From positions 92,521 to 156,520 of the forward strand of contig NZ_SFCC01000019.1 of the NCBI RefSeq assembly GCF_004214935.1: DNA of 64,000 nt. Direction: 5' to 3'. Shown one piece after another: positions 7,524-15,867 of this stretch. Origin of the DNA: Amycolatopsis suaedae (lineage in GTDB: Bacteria; Actinomycetota; Actinomycetes; Mycobacteriales; Pseudonocardiaceae). Both the position numbers and the translations under genes were made by a program. How positions within the stretch are numbered: position 1 is the first letter of the stretch; every line of letters starts with the position of its first letter. The notes below the pieces were generated by a model, which did no database searches, was not told the DNA's origin, and saw only the letters and a list, made by a program, of their open reading frames with translations.

Positions 7524-8960
7524 ATGGGGATCACACGGACCATGGACGTCGACACCGTGCTGAAGCGGCAGGAGAGCGGCGACCTGAAGCGCCGGCTGCG
7601 TGGCCGTGACCTGGTCGGCTTCGGGGTCGGCATCATCATCGGCACCGGGATCTTCACCCTCGCCGGTGTCGAGGCCAAGACCCACGCGGGCCCGGCCGTG
7701 ACGTTGTCGTTCGTCATCGGCGCCGTGGTCGCCGGCCTCGCCGCGCTCTGCTACGCGGAGCTGGCGTCCAGCGTGCCGACCGCGGGCAGCGCCTACACCT
7801 ACGCCTTCGCCACCCTCGGCGAGGTGTTCGCCTGGATCATCGGCTGGGACCTGCTGCTGGAGTTCGCGCTCGGCGCCGCCGTGGTGTCCCGTGGCTGGTC
7901 CGGCTACCTGGCCAACCTGCTGGGCCTGCCGCAGGAGTGGTTCGGCGAGGACGCGACGGTCAACGTCGGCGCGGTGCTGATCATCGCGTTGCTGACGGTG
8001 GTCGCCGTGGTCGGGATCCGGCAGTCCTCCGTGGTCACCAACGTGCTCGTCGTCGTCAAGGTCGCGGTGTGCGTGCTGATCCTCGCCGTCGGCTTCTTCT
8101 TCGTGAAGGGCGCGAACCTGACGCCGTTCGTCCCGCCGTCGCGCCCGGCACCCGAGGACGCCGACGCCCTGCACCAGCCGGTCGTGCAGGCCGCGCTCGG
8201 ACTGGAGCAGACGGCGTTCGGCATCGCGGGCGTGCTCACCGCCGCGGCCATCGTGTTCTTCGCCTACACCGGTTTCGAGGCGCTGGCCAACCTCGGCGAG
8301 GAGACCAGGAACCCGCGCAAGGACCTGCGGGTCGGCATCCTCGGCGCGCTGGGTGTCTGCGCGTTGCTCTACATCGGCGTGTCGCTGGTGCTGACCGGCA
8401 TGGTGCCGTTCACCGACATCGACGCCGGTGCGCCGCTGGCGGCCGCGTTCGACTCGGTCGGCATGGGCTGGATCGGCGCGTTGATCTCGCTCGGCGCGGT
8501 GACCGGGCTGACGTCGGTGATGATGGTCGAGCTGGTCACGATCGGCCGGATCGGCTTCGCCATGGGCCGCGACGGCCTGCTGCCGAGGAAGCTCGGCACG
8601 GTGCACCCGAAGTGGGGAACGCCGCACCGGGTCACCATCATCGGCGCGGTGCTGATCGCGGCGCTGGCCGCGTTCGTGCCGATCACCGAGCTGTCGGACA
8701 TGGTGAGCATCGGCGCGTTGTCGGCGATGATCATCGTGGCGATCGCGGTCCCGGTGCTGCGGCGCAAGCGGCCGGACCTGAAGCGGCCGTTCAGCGTGCC
8801 GTTCTCGCCCGTGCTGCCGATCGTCACGGCGCTGGCCTGCGTCTACCTGATGCTGAACCTGGACGTGCTCACCTGGATCCGGTTCGCCGCCTGGCTGGCG
8901 CTCGGCCTGCTGATCTACTTCGTCTACGGGCGCCGTCACTCGCGCCTGCGCGAGCGCTAG
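7524..8960 (+). CDS. APC-superfamily cationic amino acid permease
   Basis: 478 residues, about 12 membrane segments. Helix 1 has the APC substrate-site signature GVGIIIGTGIFTLAG; helix 6 carries VFFAYTGFEALANLGEETRNP, typical of the CAT/YfnA subgroup. It imports amino acids, most likely basic or branched, by proton symport or exchange. ATG 7524 was chosen; the next Met (7542, MDVDTV) is a reasonable alternative because neither has a strong ribosome site. The stop shares the tetranucleotide CTAG with the stop of the convergent acyltransferase gene. Confidence 0.88.
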   Translation: MGITRTMDVDTVLKRQESGDLKRRLRGRDLVGFGVGIIIGTGIFTLAGVEAKTHAGPAVTLSFVIGAVVAGLAALCYAELASSVPTAGSAYTYAFATLGEVFAWIIGWDLLLEFALGAAVVSRGWSGYLANLLGLPQEWFGEDATVNVGAVLIIALLTVVAVVGIRQSSVVTNVLVVVKVAVCVLILAVGFFFVKGANLTPFVPPSRPAPEDADALHQPVVQAALGLEQTAFGIAGVLTAAAIVFFAYTGFEALANLGEETRNPRKDLRVGILGALGVCALLYIGVSLVLTGMVPFTDIDAGAPLAAAFDSVGMGWIGALISLGAVTGLTSVMMVELVTIGRIGFAMGRDGLLPRKLGTVHPKWGTPHRVTIIGAVLIAALAAFVPITELSDMVSIGALSAMIIVAIAVPVLRRKRPDLKRPFSVPFSPVLPIVTALACVYLMLNLDVLTWIRFAAWLALGLLIYFVYGRRHSRLRER

Positions 8961-10945
8961 CCGGTGACCTCGGGCTCCAGCACCCGCACGACGGCCTGCT
9001 CGACGGCTTCCGACATGGTGGCCATGTACGTCGCGGAGACGTGGTTGTCGTCCAGGTAGACGAGCACGTTGCCGATCACCGGCGGGCAGACGTCCGCCTC
9101 GCAGAAGTAGTCGCTGAAGTCCGCGAATGCCACGCCCGGGGGCAGGTCGGCGACGGCCGTGTACGGCGGGTCCGGCGCGTACAGCTGTGCTCGCGGGGTG
9201 GCGCACTCCGGAGAGGCCGGGCCGCGCGACTCGACACAGGCCACCGGCGGCGAGCCGAAGCGCGGGTTGTCCCGTACCGCGAGCACGGGGATGCCGGCGG
9301 CGTCGACCTTGCGCCACTGGTTGACGTAGCCCGGCGGGGTGTACTCGGTCGCGTCGACCCGCACGTCCCTGGTGGCGATGGTGAACACCAGATCCGGCCG
9401 CAGCTCCACGATCTCGTCCGCGACGGCGGCGTTCCAGTCCATGCACGGCTGGTCGCCGGGCACGGTCTCGGAGTCGGTGGAGAACGGGCAGCCGCCCCGC
9501 ACCATCGTGATGATCTGCCAGTTCCGCCGTTGCGCCGCCGGTTGCAGAGCGGCGACGAACTGCTGTGCGTGCGAGTCGCCTGCGACGACGATGCGCCGCT
9601 GGGGTGTGTCCAGCTCGCCGGTGGTGCAGACGGTCAGCTCCGGGTGCCGGGGCGCGATGCCGCACTGCTCCTCCGGGATCGTCGCGTAGTCCTGCGGCAG
9701 CGTGACCAGCGACGGTGCCAGGTCCGGATCGGCCGAGCCCCAGTAGGTGAACCCGGGTTCCTTCGCCCTGGCACCGGGGTGATCCGGGTTGTCGACGGTG
9801 GCGGCGTAAGTGCGGGCCTTACCGGTGGCGACGGCCTGCCAGCCACCGGTGACGGCCAGCACCGGCAGCAAGGTCGCCGCCGCGAGCGTCACCGCACCCC
9901 ACTGCCGGGCCTGCGCGGGCCGTTCCACCAGGTGGTGGGTGGCGGCGGCGAGCAGCAGCGACAGGCCGATCACCGCGGCACCGCCCGCCAGGCCCGGCTC
10001 GTCCCGGCCGGTGGCCACCAGGAACAGCACCAGGACCGGCCAGTGCCACAGGTACAGCGCGTAGCTGAGGTCACCGAGGTGACGCACCGGCCGGGCCGAC
10101 AGCCACCGGTCCGCTCCAGCGCGGCTGCCGGTGCTGCCCGCGGCGATGACGGCGGCGCCGGACAGCAGCGGCCACAACGCGGCGTACCCGGGGAACACGG
10201 TGCCGACCTGCAGCACCAGCCCGCAGGACACCAGCCCGGCCACTCCCAGCCAGCCCAGCGCGACCCGGACGGCCCTCGGCAGCGTGATCCGGTCGACGGC
10301 GAGCGCGAGCAGTCCGCCGAGGGCGAACTCCCACATCCGGGTCGCGGTGTCGAAGTAGGCGACGGGCTGGTCGGTGGCGGTGAGCGTCACCGAGTACAGC
10401 AGCGACGCGGCGAACACCGCCAGCAGCACGGCCGTCAGCGTCCGGCGGGACCGGGTCAGCAGGAGCAGGCCGCCGACCAGCAGCGGCCACAGCAGGTAGA
10501 ACTGCCCCTGGATGGACAGCGACCAGTAGTGCTGGACCGGGCTCGCGGTGCCGTGCTGGGCGAAGTAGTCGGCCGAGTCCGCGACGAGCTGCCAGTTCTC
10601 CAGGTACAGCGCCGACGCGGCCACCTCGCGGATCGTGCTGAACCAGCGGTTCTCCGGCAGCAGCAGGAACGACGCGACCACGACGCCGAGCAGCACGGTC
10701 AGCGCGGCGGGGAACAGCCGCCGCACCATCCGGCCCCACATCGCGCCCCAGCGGATGCCCGCACCGGCGGCGGCCCGCACCAGCTGGCCGGTCAGCAGGA
10801 AGCCGGAGATCAGGAAGAACACGTCCACGCCGCCGGAAACCCGGTTCAGCCAGACGTGGTAGACGACGACGAGCAGTGCGGCGACGGCACGCAGCCCCTG
10901 CAGTTCGGGGCGGTACCGGCGCGTGGGGACGCGGAGTTCGTTCAT
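8957..10945 (-). CDS. Acyltransferase-3 membrane protein with C-terminal SGNH domain (OafA/YrhL type)
   Basis: 662 residues. The N-terminal half (about 1-370) is an acyltransferase-3 domain of about ten helices, opening with RPELQGLRAVAALLVVVYHV, the conserved family start with its catalytic His. The C-terminal extracytoplasmic SGNH domain shows block I as VVAGDSHAQ and the DxxH block as DDNHVSA. Such two-domain proteins O-acetylate surface polysaccharides, peptidoglycan or secreted glycans, the SGNH domain completing transfer outside the membrane. It lies 22 bases downstream of the response regulator on the same strand and may belong to that transcript. Confidence 0.88.
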   Translation of the reverse strand: MNELRVPTRRYRPELQGLRAVAALLVVVYHVWLNRVSGGVDVFFLISGFLLTGQLVRAAAGAGIRWGAMWGRMVRRLFPAALTVLLGVVVASFLLLPENRWFSTIREVAASALYLENWQLVADSADYFAQHGTASPVQHYWSLSIQGQFYLLWPLLVGGLLLLTRSRRTLTAVLLAVFAASLLYSVTLTATDQPVAYFDTATRMWEFALGGLLALAVDRITLPRAVRVALGWLGVAGLVSCGLVLQVGTVFPGYAALWPLLSGAAVIAAGSTGSRAGADRWLSARPVRHLGDLSYALYLWHWPVLVLFLVATGRDEPGLAGGAAVIGLSLLLAAATHHLVERPAQARQWGAVTLAAATLLPVLAVTGGWQAVATGKARTYAATVDNPDHPGARAKEPGFTYWGSADPDLAPSLVTLPQDYATIPEEQCGIAPRHPELTVCTTGELDTPQRRIVVAGDSHAQQFVAALQPAAQRRNWQIITMVRGGCPFSTDSETVPGDQPCMDWNAAVADEIVELRPDLVFTIATRDVRVDATEYTPPGYVNQWRKVDAAGIPVLAVRDNPRFGSPPVACVESRGPASPECATPRAQLYAPDPPYTAVADLPPGVAFADFSDYFCEADVCPPVIGNVLVYLDDNHVSATYMATMSEAVEQAVVRVLEPEVTG

Positions 10946-10967
10946 CGGGTTTTCTCTTCGGGGGGAC

Positions 10968-11618
10968 CTACAGTTCGACGAGACCGGCGCGGATGGCGTA
11001 GCGGGTCAGTGCGACCCGGTCGCGCATGCCGAGCTTGGCCAGGATGTTGGCCCGGTGCCGGTCGACGGTCTTGACGCTGATCACCAGGGTGTCGGCGATC
11101 TCCTTCGCCGAGTGGCCCTCGGCGATGAGCTTGACGATCTCCTCCTCACGCGCGGTGAGGATGCTGTCCGGCAGCGGCTGGCCCTGGCGGTTGCGCCGCA
11201 GGTAGTCGCGGACCAGCGCGGTCACCGCGCCCTGGTAGAGGAACGGCTCGCCACGCATGGCCGCCCGGCACGCCTCCATCAGATCCTGGTCGGCGACCGA
11301 CTTGAGCACGTAGCCGGACGCACCGGCCTTGAGCGCCTCGAAGAAGTACTGCTCGTTGTCGTACATGGACAGCATCAGGATGCGGATGCCCGGCGCGTCC
11401 CTGGCGATCTCCCGCGCCGCCTGGATGCCGGTCATCCTCGGCATCGCGATGTCCAGGATGGCCAGATCGACCTTTCCGTCGACGGCCGCCGAGACGGCCT
11501 CCGCGCCGTCGGACGCCTCGGCGACGACCGTGAGGTCCGGTTCGGCGTCCAGGATGAGCCGCAGTCCGCGCCGGACCAGGGCATGGTCGTCGGCGAGCAG
11601 GATCCGGGTGCGGGTCAC
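10968..11618 (-). CDS. NarL/FixJ-family response regulator
   Basis: 216 residues: a receiver domain (ILLADDHALVRRGL at the start, phospho-acceptor Asp in AILDIAMP, Lys in YVLKS) and a C-terminal LuxR-type helix-turn-helix (LTAREEEIVKLIAEGHSAKEIA, then TVDRHRANILAKL). The GTG start at 11616-11618 overlaps the TGA of the kinase gene (GTGA), the usual coupling of a cognate pair. Targets are unknown; the acyltransferase gene just downstream is a candidate. Confidence 0.9.
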   Translation of the reverse strand: MTRTRILLADDHALVRRGLRLILDAEPDLTVVAEASDGAEAVSAAVDGKVDLAILDIAMPRMTGIQAAREIARDAPGIRILMLSMYDNEQYFFEALKAGASGYVLKSVADQDLMEACRAAMRGEPFLYQGAVTALVRDYLRRNRQGQPLPDSILTAREEEIVKLIAEGHSAKEIADTLVISVKTVDRHRANILAKLGMRDRVALTRYAIRAGLVEL

Positions 11619-12592
11619 CGTGCCTGCCCGTCCCACGGCACGGACAGCCGCACCTCGGTTCCGGAGTCCACTGTGGACTTGATGGTGAGCAGCGCGCCGA
11701 TCAGCAGGGCCCGCTCGCGCATGCCGCGGATGCCAGCGCCCTCGCGGGTGATGCCGCCGCGGCCGTCGTCGACGACCCGCAGCAGCAGCTCGCCCGGGCG
11801 GACCGACAGGGACAGCTCCGCCGACGTCGCACCCGCGTGCCGGGCCACGTTGGTCAGGCTCTCCTGCGCGATCCGGTACAGCACCAGCTCGACGTCGGCG
11901 CCCAGCTCCGGCAGGTCCGGGTCGACGCGGCGGGTCACGAACGGGTACTCGCTCGCCAGCGCGGCGAGCGCGCTCTGCAGGCCGAGGTCGGCGAGCACGC
12001 CCGGCCGCAGCCGCCTGGCCACCTGCCGGACCTCGTCGATGCTGTCGCGGACGGTCTCCTGCGCCGCCTGCAGCTCCGGTCGCAGGTCCTCCGGCGCGCG
12101 GTCGAGCGTGCGCTTCAAGCCGAGCAGGACGACGGTCAGGCTTTGCCCGATCTCGTCGTGCAGTTCCCTGGCGATGCGCTGACGTTCGGCTTCCTGCGCG
12201 GCCAGCGCGTGCGCGCTGCTCGCGCTGCGCTCGGCCTCCAGCCGGTCGAGCATGCCGTTGAACGTGTGCACCAGGTGGGTCAGGTCGCCGTTGCCCTGCT
12301 CGGTCAGCCGGTCGCCGCGGCGCAGCAGGTCGACGCGTTCCATCAGCGTCTCCAGCGCGTCCAGCGGTGCGAGGCTGCGCCGGACGAGGAACGCGTTGGC
12401 GGCGAGGATGAGCAGCAGCCCGGTCAGCAGCACCGGCAGTTCCGTGGGCAGGACCGGCGCGGACACCGTCGCCGGTGACAACGCGAGCACGACCGTCCCC
12501 GCGGTGAACAGGAACCCGTTGATCACACACAGCCGGCCGAACAGGGCCTGCGCTGGACGGCGCACGCGCGGCGCCCTCTCGGCGTAGGTCAT
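11615..12592 (-). CDS. NarL-type sensor histidine kinase (HisKA_3)
   Basis: About 325 residues. Two membrane helices near the N-terminus (FGRLCVINGFLFTAGTVVLA and LPVLLTGLLLILAANAFLV) bracket a short extracytoplasmic loop. Then come a HAMP-like linker, the H-box ARELHDEIGQSLTVVLLG and a GHKL ATPase domain with ESLTNVARHA and DDGRGG. I chose ATG 12590-12592 because GAGG lies eight bases before it; starts at 12628 (ATG) or 12640 (TTG) would add up to 16 residues. The signal is unknown. Divergent from the SPFH operon across a region holding a long inverted repeat. Confidence 0.88.
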   Translation of the reverse strand: MTYAERAPRVRRPAQALFGRLCVINGFLFTAGTVVLALSPATVSAPVLPTELPVLLTGLLLILAANAFLVRRSLAPLDALETLMERVDLLRRGDRLTEQGNGDLTHLVHTFNGMLDRLEAERSASSAHALAAQEAERQRIARELHDEIGQSLTVVLLGLKRTLDRAPEDLRPELQAAQETVRDSIDEVRQVARRLRPGVLADLGLQSALAALASEYPFVTRRVDPDLPELGADVELVLYRIAQESLTNVARHAGATSAELSLSVRPGELLLRVVDDGRGGITREGAGIRGMRERALLIGALLTIKSTVDSGTEVRLSVPWDGQAR

Positions 12593-12629
12593 CCCCTCAG
12601 CCTCGCTCCGCGGCCGCGTGTTGTCCATT

Positions 12630-12694
12630 GGAGTCAACACCCATCGCGGCAGGGATCACACCCCCACGGCCCATGGGGAATGGGTGCTGGCTCC
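12630..12694. promoter_or_regulatory. Long imperfect inverted repeat in a divergent promoter region
   Basis: Arms GGAGTCAACACCCAT (12630-12644) and ATGGGTGCTGGCTCC (12680-12694) match in inverted orientation at 13 of 15 positions, 35 bases apart. It lies between the sensor kinase and SPFH genes, so it is a candidate operator for one or both. Confidence 0.45.
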
Positions 12695-12767
12695 GATGTC
12701 GTCAGGCCTGTGACCAGCGAAGACTTGACCCGGTGAACGGACGGAACGGACGAACGGGTCGATAACG

Positions 12768-13337
12768 GTGGAGACGCGTGCCGACCCGCTCGTCTACTGG
12801 ACAGCCGGTGCCGCGACGGCACTGGTGGTCCTGGCGGTGTCCGTCGTGCGGATCGTCCCGGCGGGACAGTGCCTGGTGTTGCTCCGGTTCGGCGCGGTCT
12901 CCGGGGTTCGGGGACCCGGGTTGATCGTCGTGCTGCCCCTGCTGCGGCAGGGCCTGCGCGTACCGACCACGCCGCACACCCTCGACCTGCTGTGGCTCGA
13001 GGTGGTGACCCGGGACGGGGTGCCGGTCACGGTCAGCTGCACGGCGACCGCCGTCGTCCGGGATCCCGCCGCCTACGCGGGTCACGTGCTCGCCGGTGAC
13101 GCGCCCGACACGGACCGGGTCGCCGCCGACGTGATCGTCACCTGCCTGGCGCGCCGTCGGCTCGCGGACATCGCGCGGGCCGACGGCGACGGACTCGCGC
13201 GGGCCGTGACGACGCGAACCCGGTCCAGGGGAATCGAGGTGACCGACGTCGAGGTCGCCCGCGCCGAGGTGCCCCTGGGACCCGAGTTGTTCCGGTGGGC
13301 GCACCCCGACAACGAGCGTCAAGGAGGCCAGTCGTGA
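12768..13337 (+). CDS. SPFH/band-7 (stomatin-like) membrane protein
   Basis: 189 residues, shorter than most stomatins (about 250-300). One N-terminal helix (VYWTAGAATALVVLAVSVV) is followed by a band-7 domain with VPAGQCLVLLRFG and GLIVVLPLL, the usual opening of slipins, and TTPHTLDLLWLEVVTRDGVPV. The long C-terminal coiled coil of typical stomatins is missing. These proteins scaffold membrane microdomains and modulate channels or transporters. GTG start. Its stop overlaps the start of the CBS gene (GTGA), and the third gene is a transporter, so it may regulate that transporter (inference). Confidence 0.8.
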   Translation: METRADPLVYWTAGAATALVVLAVSVVRIVPAGQCLVLLRFGAVSGVRGPGLIVVLPLLRQGLRVPTTPHTLDLLWLEVVTRDGVPVTVSCTATAVVRDPAAYAGHVLAGDAPDTDRVAADVIVTCLARRRLADIARADGDGLARAVTTRTRSRGIEVTDVEVARAEVPLGPELFRWAHPDNERQGGQS

Positions 13338-13837
13338 CCACGTCACCCGACATCGAGCCCGACCACAGAGAGGTGGCCATGAAAGCAGGGGAGATCGCCG
13401 TGCGCGTGCCGACGATCACCGTGGCCGATCCGGTCGCCAGGGCCGTCCGGCTGATGGCGGTGGGCAGGCTGCCCGGGCTGGTGGTCGTCGACGACCGCGG
13501 CAGGCCGAAGATCGTGTTGCCGGGCACCCAGGTGCTGCGGCTCGCGGTCCCCGGCGCCTACCAGGACGACCCGGCGCTGGCCAGGGTCGTCGACGAGGAC
13601 CACGCCGACCGGTTCTGGGACGAGCTGGGCAACCTGACCGTCGGCGACTGCCTGCCCCGCCAGCCCCTGCGGCCGGTCACCGTGCCCGCATCGGCCACCC
13701 TGCTGGAGGTCGCGGCCCTGATGGCGAGGGCGCACAGCCCGCTGGTCGCCGTCGTCGACACCGACGGCGTGCTGACCGGCGCGATCACGCTGGAGCGGTT
13801 GCTGGTCAGCCTCGCCCTGTCCGGGCTGGGGGACTGA
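13334..13837 (+). CDS. CBS-domain protein
   Basis: 167 residues with a pair of CBS motifs: residues about 17-60 (AVRVPTITVADPVARAVRLM, then LPGLVVVDDRGRP) and about 110-165 (PVTVPASATLLEVAALMARA, then SPLVAVVDTDGVLTGAI). CBS pairs bind adenosine nucleotides and gate enzymes or transporters. The GTG at 13334 is six bases after AAGGAGG and overlaps the previous stop; an ATG at 13379 is a weaker alternative. The transporter gene begins two bases after the stop, which points to an energy-sensing subunit for that transporter (inference). Confidence 0.82.
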   Translation: MTTSPDIEPDHREVAMKAGEIAVRVPTITVADPVARAVRLMAVGRLPGLVVVDDRGRPKIVLPGTQVLRLAVPGAYQDDPALARVVDEDHADRFWDELGNLTVGDCLPRQPLRPVTVPASATLLEVAALMARAHSPLVAVVDTDGVLTGAITLERLLVSLALSGLGD

Positions 13838-13838
13838 C

Positions 13839-15122
13839 GTGGCGGTTGTCGCGCTGGGGATCTTCCTGGTCGCGTTCTTCTTCATCGCCACCGAGAAGAT
13901 CAACAAGGTCGCGGTGGTACTCACCGCGGCCGGCGCGATGGCGGTGCTCGGGCTGATCCCTGGCTCGGAGGTGTTCTTCTCCGAGCACGAGGGCATCGAC
14001 TGGAACGTCATCTTCCTGCTGCTCGGGATGATGGTCATCGTCGGCGTGATCAAGCAGACCGGCCTGTTCGACTACCTCGGGATCTGGGCGGCGAAACGGT
14101 CGAAGGGGCGCCCGTACCGGCTGATGGTGATGCTGATGGGCATCACCGCGGTGGCCTCGCCGTTCCTGGACAACGTCACCACGATCATGCTGGTGGCGCC
14201 GGTGACGGTGGTGGTGTGCAACCGTTTGCGCATCCCCGCCCAGCCGTACCTGATCGCCGAGGTGCTCGCGTCGAACATCGGCGGTGCCGCCACGCTCATC
14301 GGCGACCCGCCGAACATCATCATCGGCAGCCGGGCCGGCCTGTCGTTCAACGACTTCCTGGTGCACATGGCGCCGCCGGTGATCGTCATCTTCGCGGTGT
14401 TCGTGCTGCTGACCCGGGTGCTGTTCCGCAAGTCCTTCGTCTACAACCCGGACAACGTCGCCGCGGTGATGGCGCTGCAGGAACGCCGGGCCATCACCGA
14501 CCCGGCGCTGCTGGTGCGCTGCCTGGTGGTGCTCACCGGTGTCGTCGTCGGGTTCGGCCTGCACGCCGTCGTCCACGTCGAGCCGTCCATCGTCGCGCTC
14601 GTCGGCGCCGGGGTGATGGTGCTGGTGTCGCGTGTGGACATCCGGGACGTGCTGAACGAGGTGGAGTGGCCGACGCTGGTGTTCTTCATGGGTCTGTTCG
14701 TCATGGTGGCGGGGCTCGTGCACACCGGAGTGATCTCGACGGTCGGCACGTGGGCCATCGGCGCGCTCGGCGACAACTACTTCGGGGCGGCGACGGCGCT
14801 GCTGTTCGGGTCGAGTGTGCTCGGCGCGTTCTTCGACAACATCCCGTATGTGGCGACGATGGCGCCGATCGTCGAGGGTGTCGTGGCGCAGATCCCGGAC
14901 CCGTCGACCGGGCAGGCGCTGTGGTGGGCGTTCGCGCTCGGCGCCGACTTCGGCGGCAACGGCACCGCCGTCGCGGCCAGCGCGAATGTGGTCGCCATCG
15001 GCATCGCCGCGCGTACCGGGCACCGCATCTCGTTCTGGCAGTTCACCCGCTACGGCATCGTCGTCACCGTGCTGAGCACCGTGCTGGCCTGGGTCTACGT
15101 CTGGCTGCGTTACTTCCTCTGA
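13839..15122 (+). CDS. ArsB/NhaD/SLC13-superfamily ion transporter
   Basis: 427 residues, about 11-12 membrane segments. The two hallmark hairpin regions of the ion transporter superfamily are present: SPFLDNVTTIMLVAPVT followed by GGAATLIGDPPNIIIG, and later AFFDNIPYVATMAPIV followed by GADFGGNGTAVAASANVV. Relatives move arsenite, sodium, citrate or dicarboxylates; the substrate is not fixed by sequence. There is no ars operon nearby, so arsenite is not favoured. Third gene of the SPFH-CBS-transporter operon. A strong hairpin follows the stop by one base. Confidence 0.85.
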   Translation: MAVVALGIFLVAFFFIATEKINKVAVVLTAAGAMAVLGLIPGSEVFFSEHEGIDWNVIFLLLGMMVIVGVIKQTGLFDYLGIWAAKRSKGRPYRLMVMLMGITAVASPFLDNVTTIMLVAPVTVVVCNRLRIPAQPYLIAEVLASNIGGAATLIGDPPNIIIGSRAGLSFNDFLVHMAPPVIVIFAVFVLLTRVLFRKSFVYNPDNVAAVMALQERRAITDPALLVRCLVVLTGVVVGFGLHAVVHVEPSIVALVGAGVMVLVSRVDIRDVLNEVEWPTLVFFMGLFVMVAGLVHTGVISTVGTWAIGALGDNYFGAATALLFGSSVLGAFFDNIPYVATMAPIVEGVVAQIPDPSTGQALWWAFALGADFGGNGTAVAASANVVAIGIAARTGHRISFWQFTRYGIVVTVLSTVLAWVYVWLRYFL

Positions 15123-15123
15123 T

Positions 15124-15154
15124 GCCGGGCCCTCTCATGCCGTGAGGGCCCGGC
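15124..15154. terminator. Hairpin terminator after the transporter operon (family B relative)
   Basis: GCCGGGCCCTC (15124-15134) pairs perfectly with GAGGGCCCGGC (15144-15154) across a 9-nt loop, TCATGCCGT. It starts one base after the stop codon. The loop and lower stem resemble the family B hairpins elsewhere in the window. Confidence 0.75.
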
Positions 15155-15173
15155 GGGGTCCAGGTGCTGTGCG

Positions 15174-15253
15174 CCCCCAATGCCACATTGGGGGAGTTTG
15201 CTGGGTCTCTTTCGTGGTGGCGGCTGGGTCGGTTGTGCCGGATGTGACTGGTG
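15174..15253 (-). repeat. Family C conserved non-coding block with hairpin, copy 1
   Basis: Read on the minus strand this block matches 63663-63741 with about seven substitutions and no gaps over roughly 70 bases. It includes CACCAGTCACATCCGGC and CACCACGAAAGAGA and ends in the hairpin CCCCCAATG, loop, CATTGGGGG (15174-15194). The differences do not follow a codon pattern, so it looks like a conserved RNA or DNA element rather than coding sequence. Confidence 0.75.
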
Positions 15254-15279
15254 GGGCTGCCGCGCCGGGGCGGGAGTTC

Positions 15280-15840
15280 GTGAAGGCCACCTTCACCACG
15301 TGAGACGACAGAAACTCGGCCTTCACGCCCCGAACAAGTACGACTCGCGCGTCAGAACCTACGACTCGCGCGTGAGAACGTACGACTCGCGCGTGAGAAC
15401 GTACGACTCGCGCGAACGGCCCGTTCACGCGGGCGACCGGCACCAGGTGAGAACCGGCGTCCACATCGTGAGTTCTGCGCTCACGCACGCGAGTTCTGCA
15501 TTCCGGCCCGCGAGTTCTGCGCTCGGGACCGCCCACCTCGCCCTGTCCGACGTCCGACTTTCGCCGGTGCCCTGGCGTCTGATGCCGTGAGGGGCCCCCT
15601 TCACGGCAAAGGTCGGGTGGTGTGCGTGAAGGTGGAGTTCGCGTGCGGGAGCGTGGGACTCGCGTGCGCGAAGGTGGGACTCGCGGGGCCGCGGGGTGGG
15701 AGGCGTGTCTCACGGTATGAACTCCACGCTCGTGCACGCGAGTTCTGCGTTCCGGTACGCGAGTTCCACGCTCGCGCACGGTCGCCCGCCCCGGACCCTG
15801 CCGGGCCCCTGACGTGAGACGTAATGAAGGTGGCCTTCAC
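15280..15840. repeat. Family A interspersed element, copy 2 (fills most of the 15123-15867 gap)
   Basis: The largest copy, between convergent genes. Left end GTGAAGGCCACCTTCACCAC; the right end, read inverted, is GTGAAGGCCACCTTCATTAC. The interior holds the tandem array at 15339-15419, inverted units with GCGAGTTCTGC at 15490-15535, a family B-like hairpin at 15584-15607 (GCCGTGAGGGG with CCCCCTTCACGGC), another forward set and another inverted set (15735-15780). It looks like two element halves joined around the hairpin. No gene could be supported in it. Confidence 0.82.
15339..15419. repeat. 21-bp tandem repeat array
   Basis: Four consecutive units begin TACGACTCGCGCG at 15339, 15360, 15381 and 15402; units two and three are identical and the last is partial. 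The 21-bp period equals two helical turns and is shared with the tandem units in the other family A copies, whose sequence is related but not identical. Confidence 0.9.
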
Positions 15841-15867
15841 GTGCTCCGGGGCCAGCGCCGGTCAGCG

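Noticed and set aside
7476..9665. 729-codon minus frame rich in His/Asp/Arg over the permease and acyltransferase genes
   Set aside because: Antisense shadow with low-complexity composition and no recognisable domain.
13839..15122. Naming the transporter ArsB (arsenite pump)
   Set aside because: The superfamily motifs are shared by many ion transporters and no arsenic genes are nearby; the ArsR proteins in the window are 40 kb away and lack metal-binding cysteines.
15339..15419. CRISPR array
   Set aside because: The units are directly adjacent 21-mers with no unique spacers, and no cas gene is present.
15135..15779. Frame with repeated RTRVPER-like heptads in the 15-kb gap
   Set aside because: The heptads come from 21-bp DNA repeats; the other two element copies do not keep the same frame, and there is no convincing start site.
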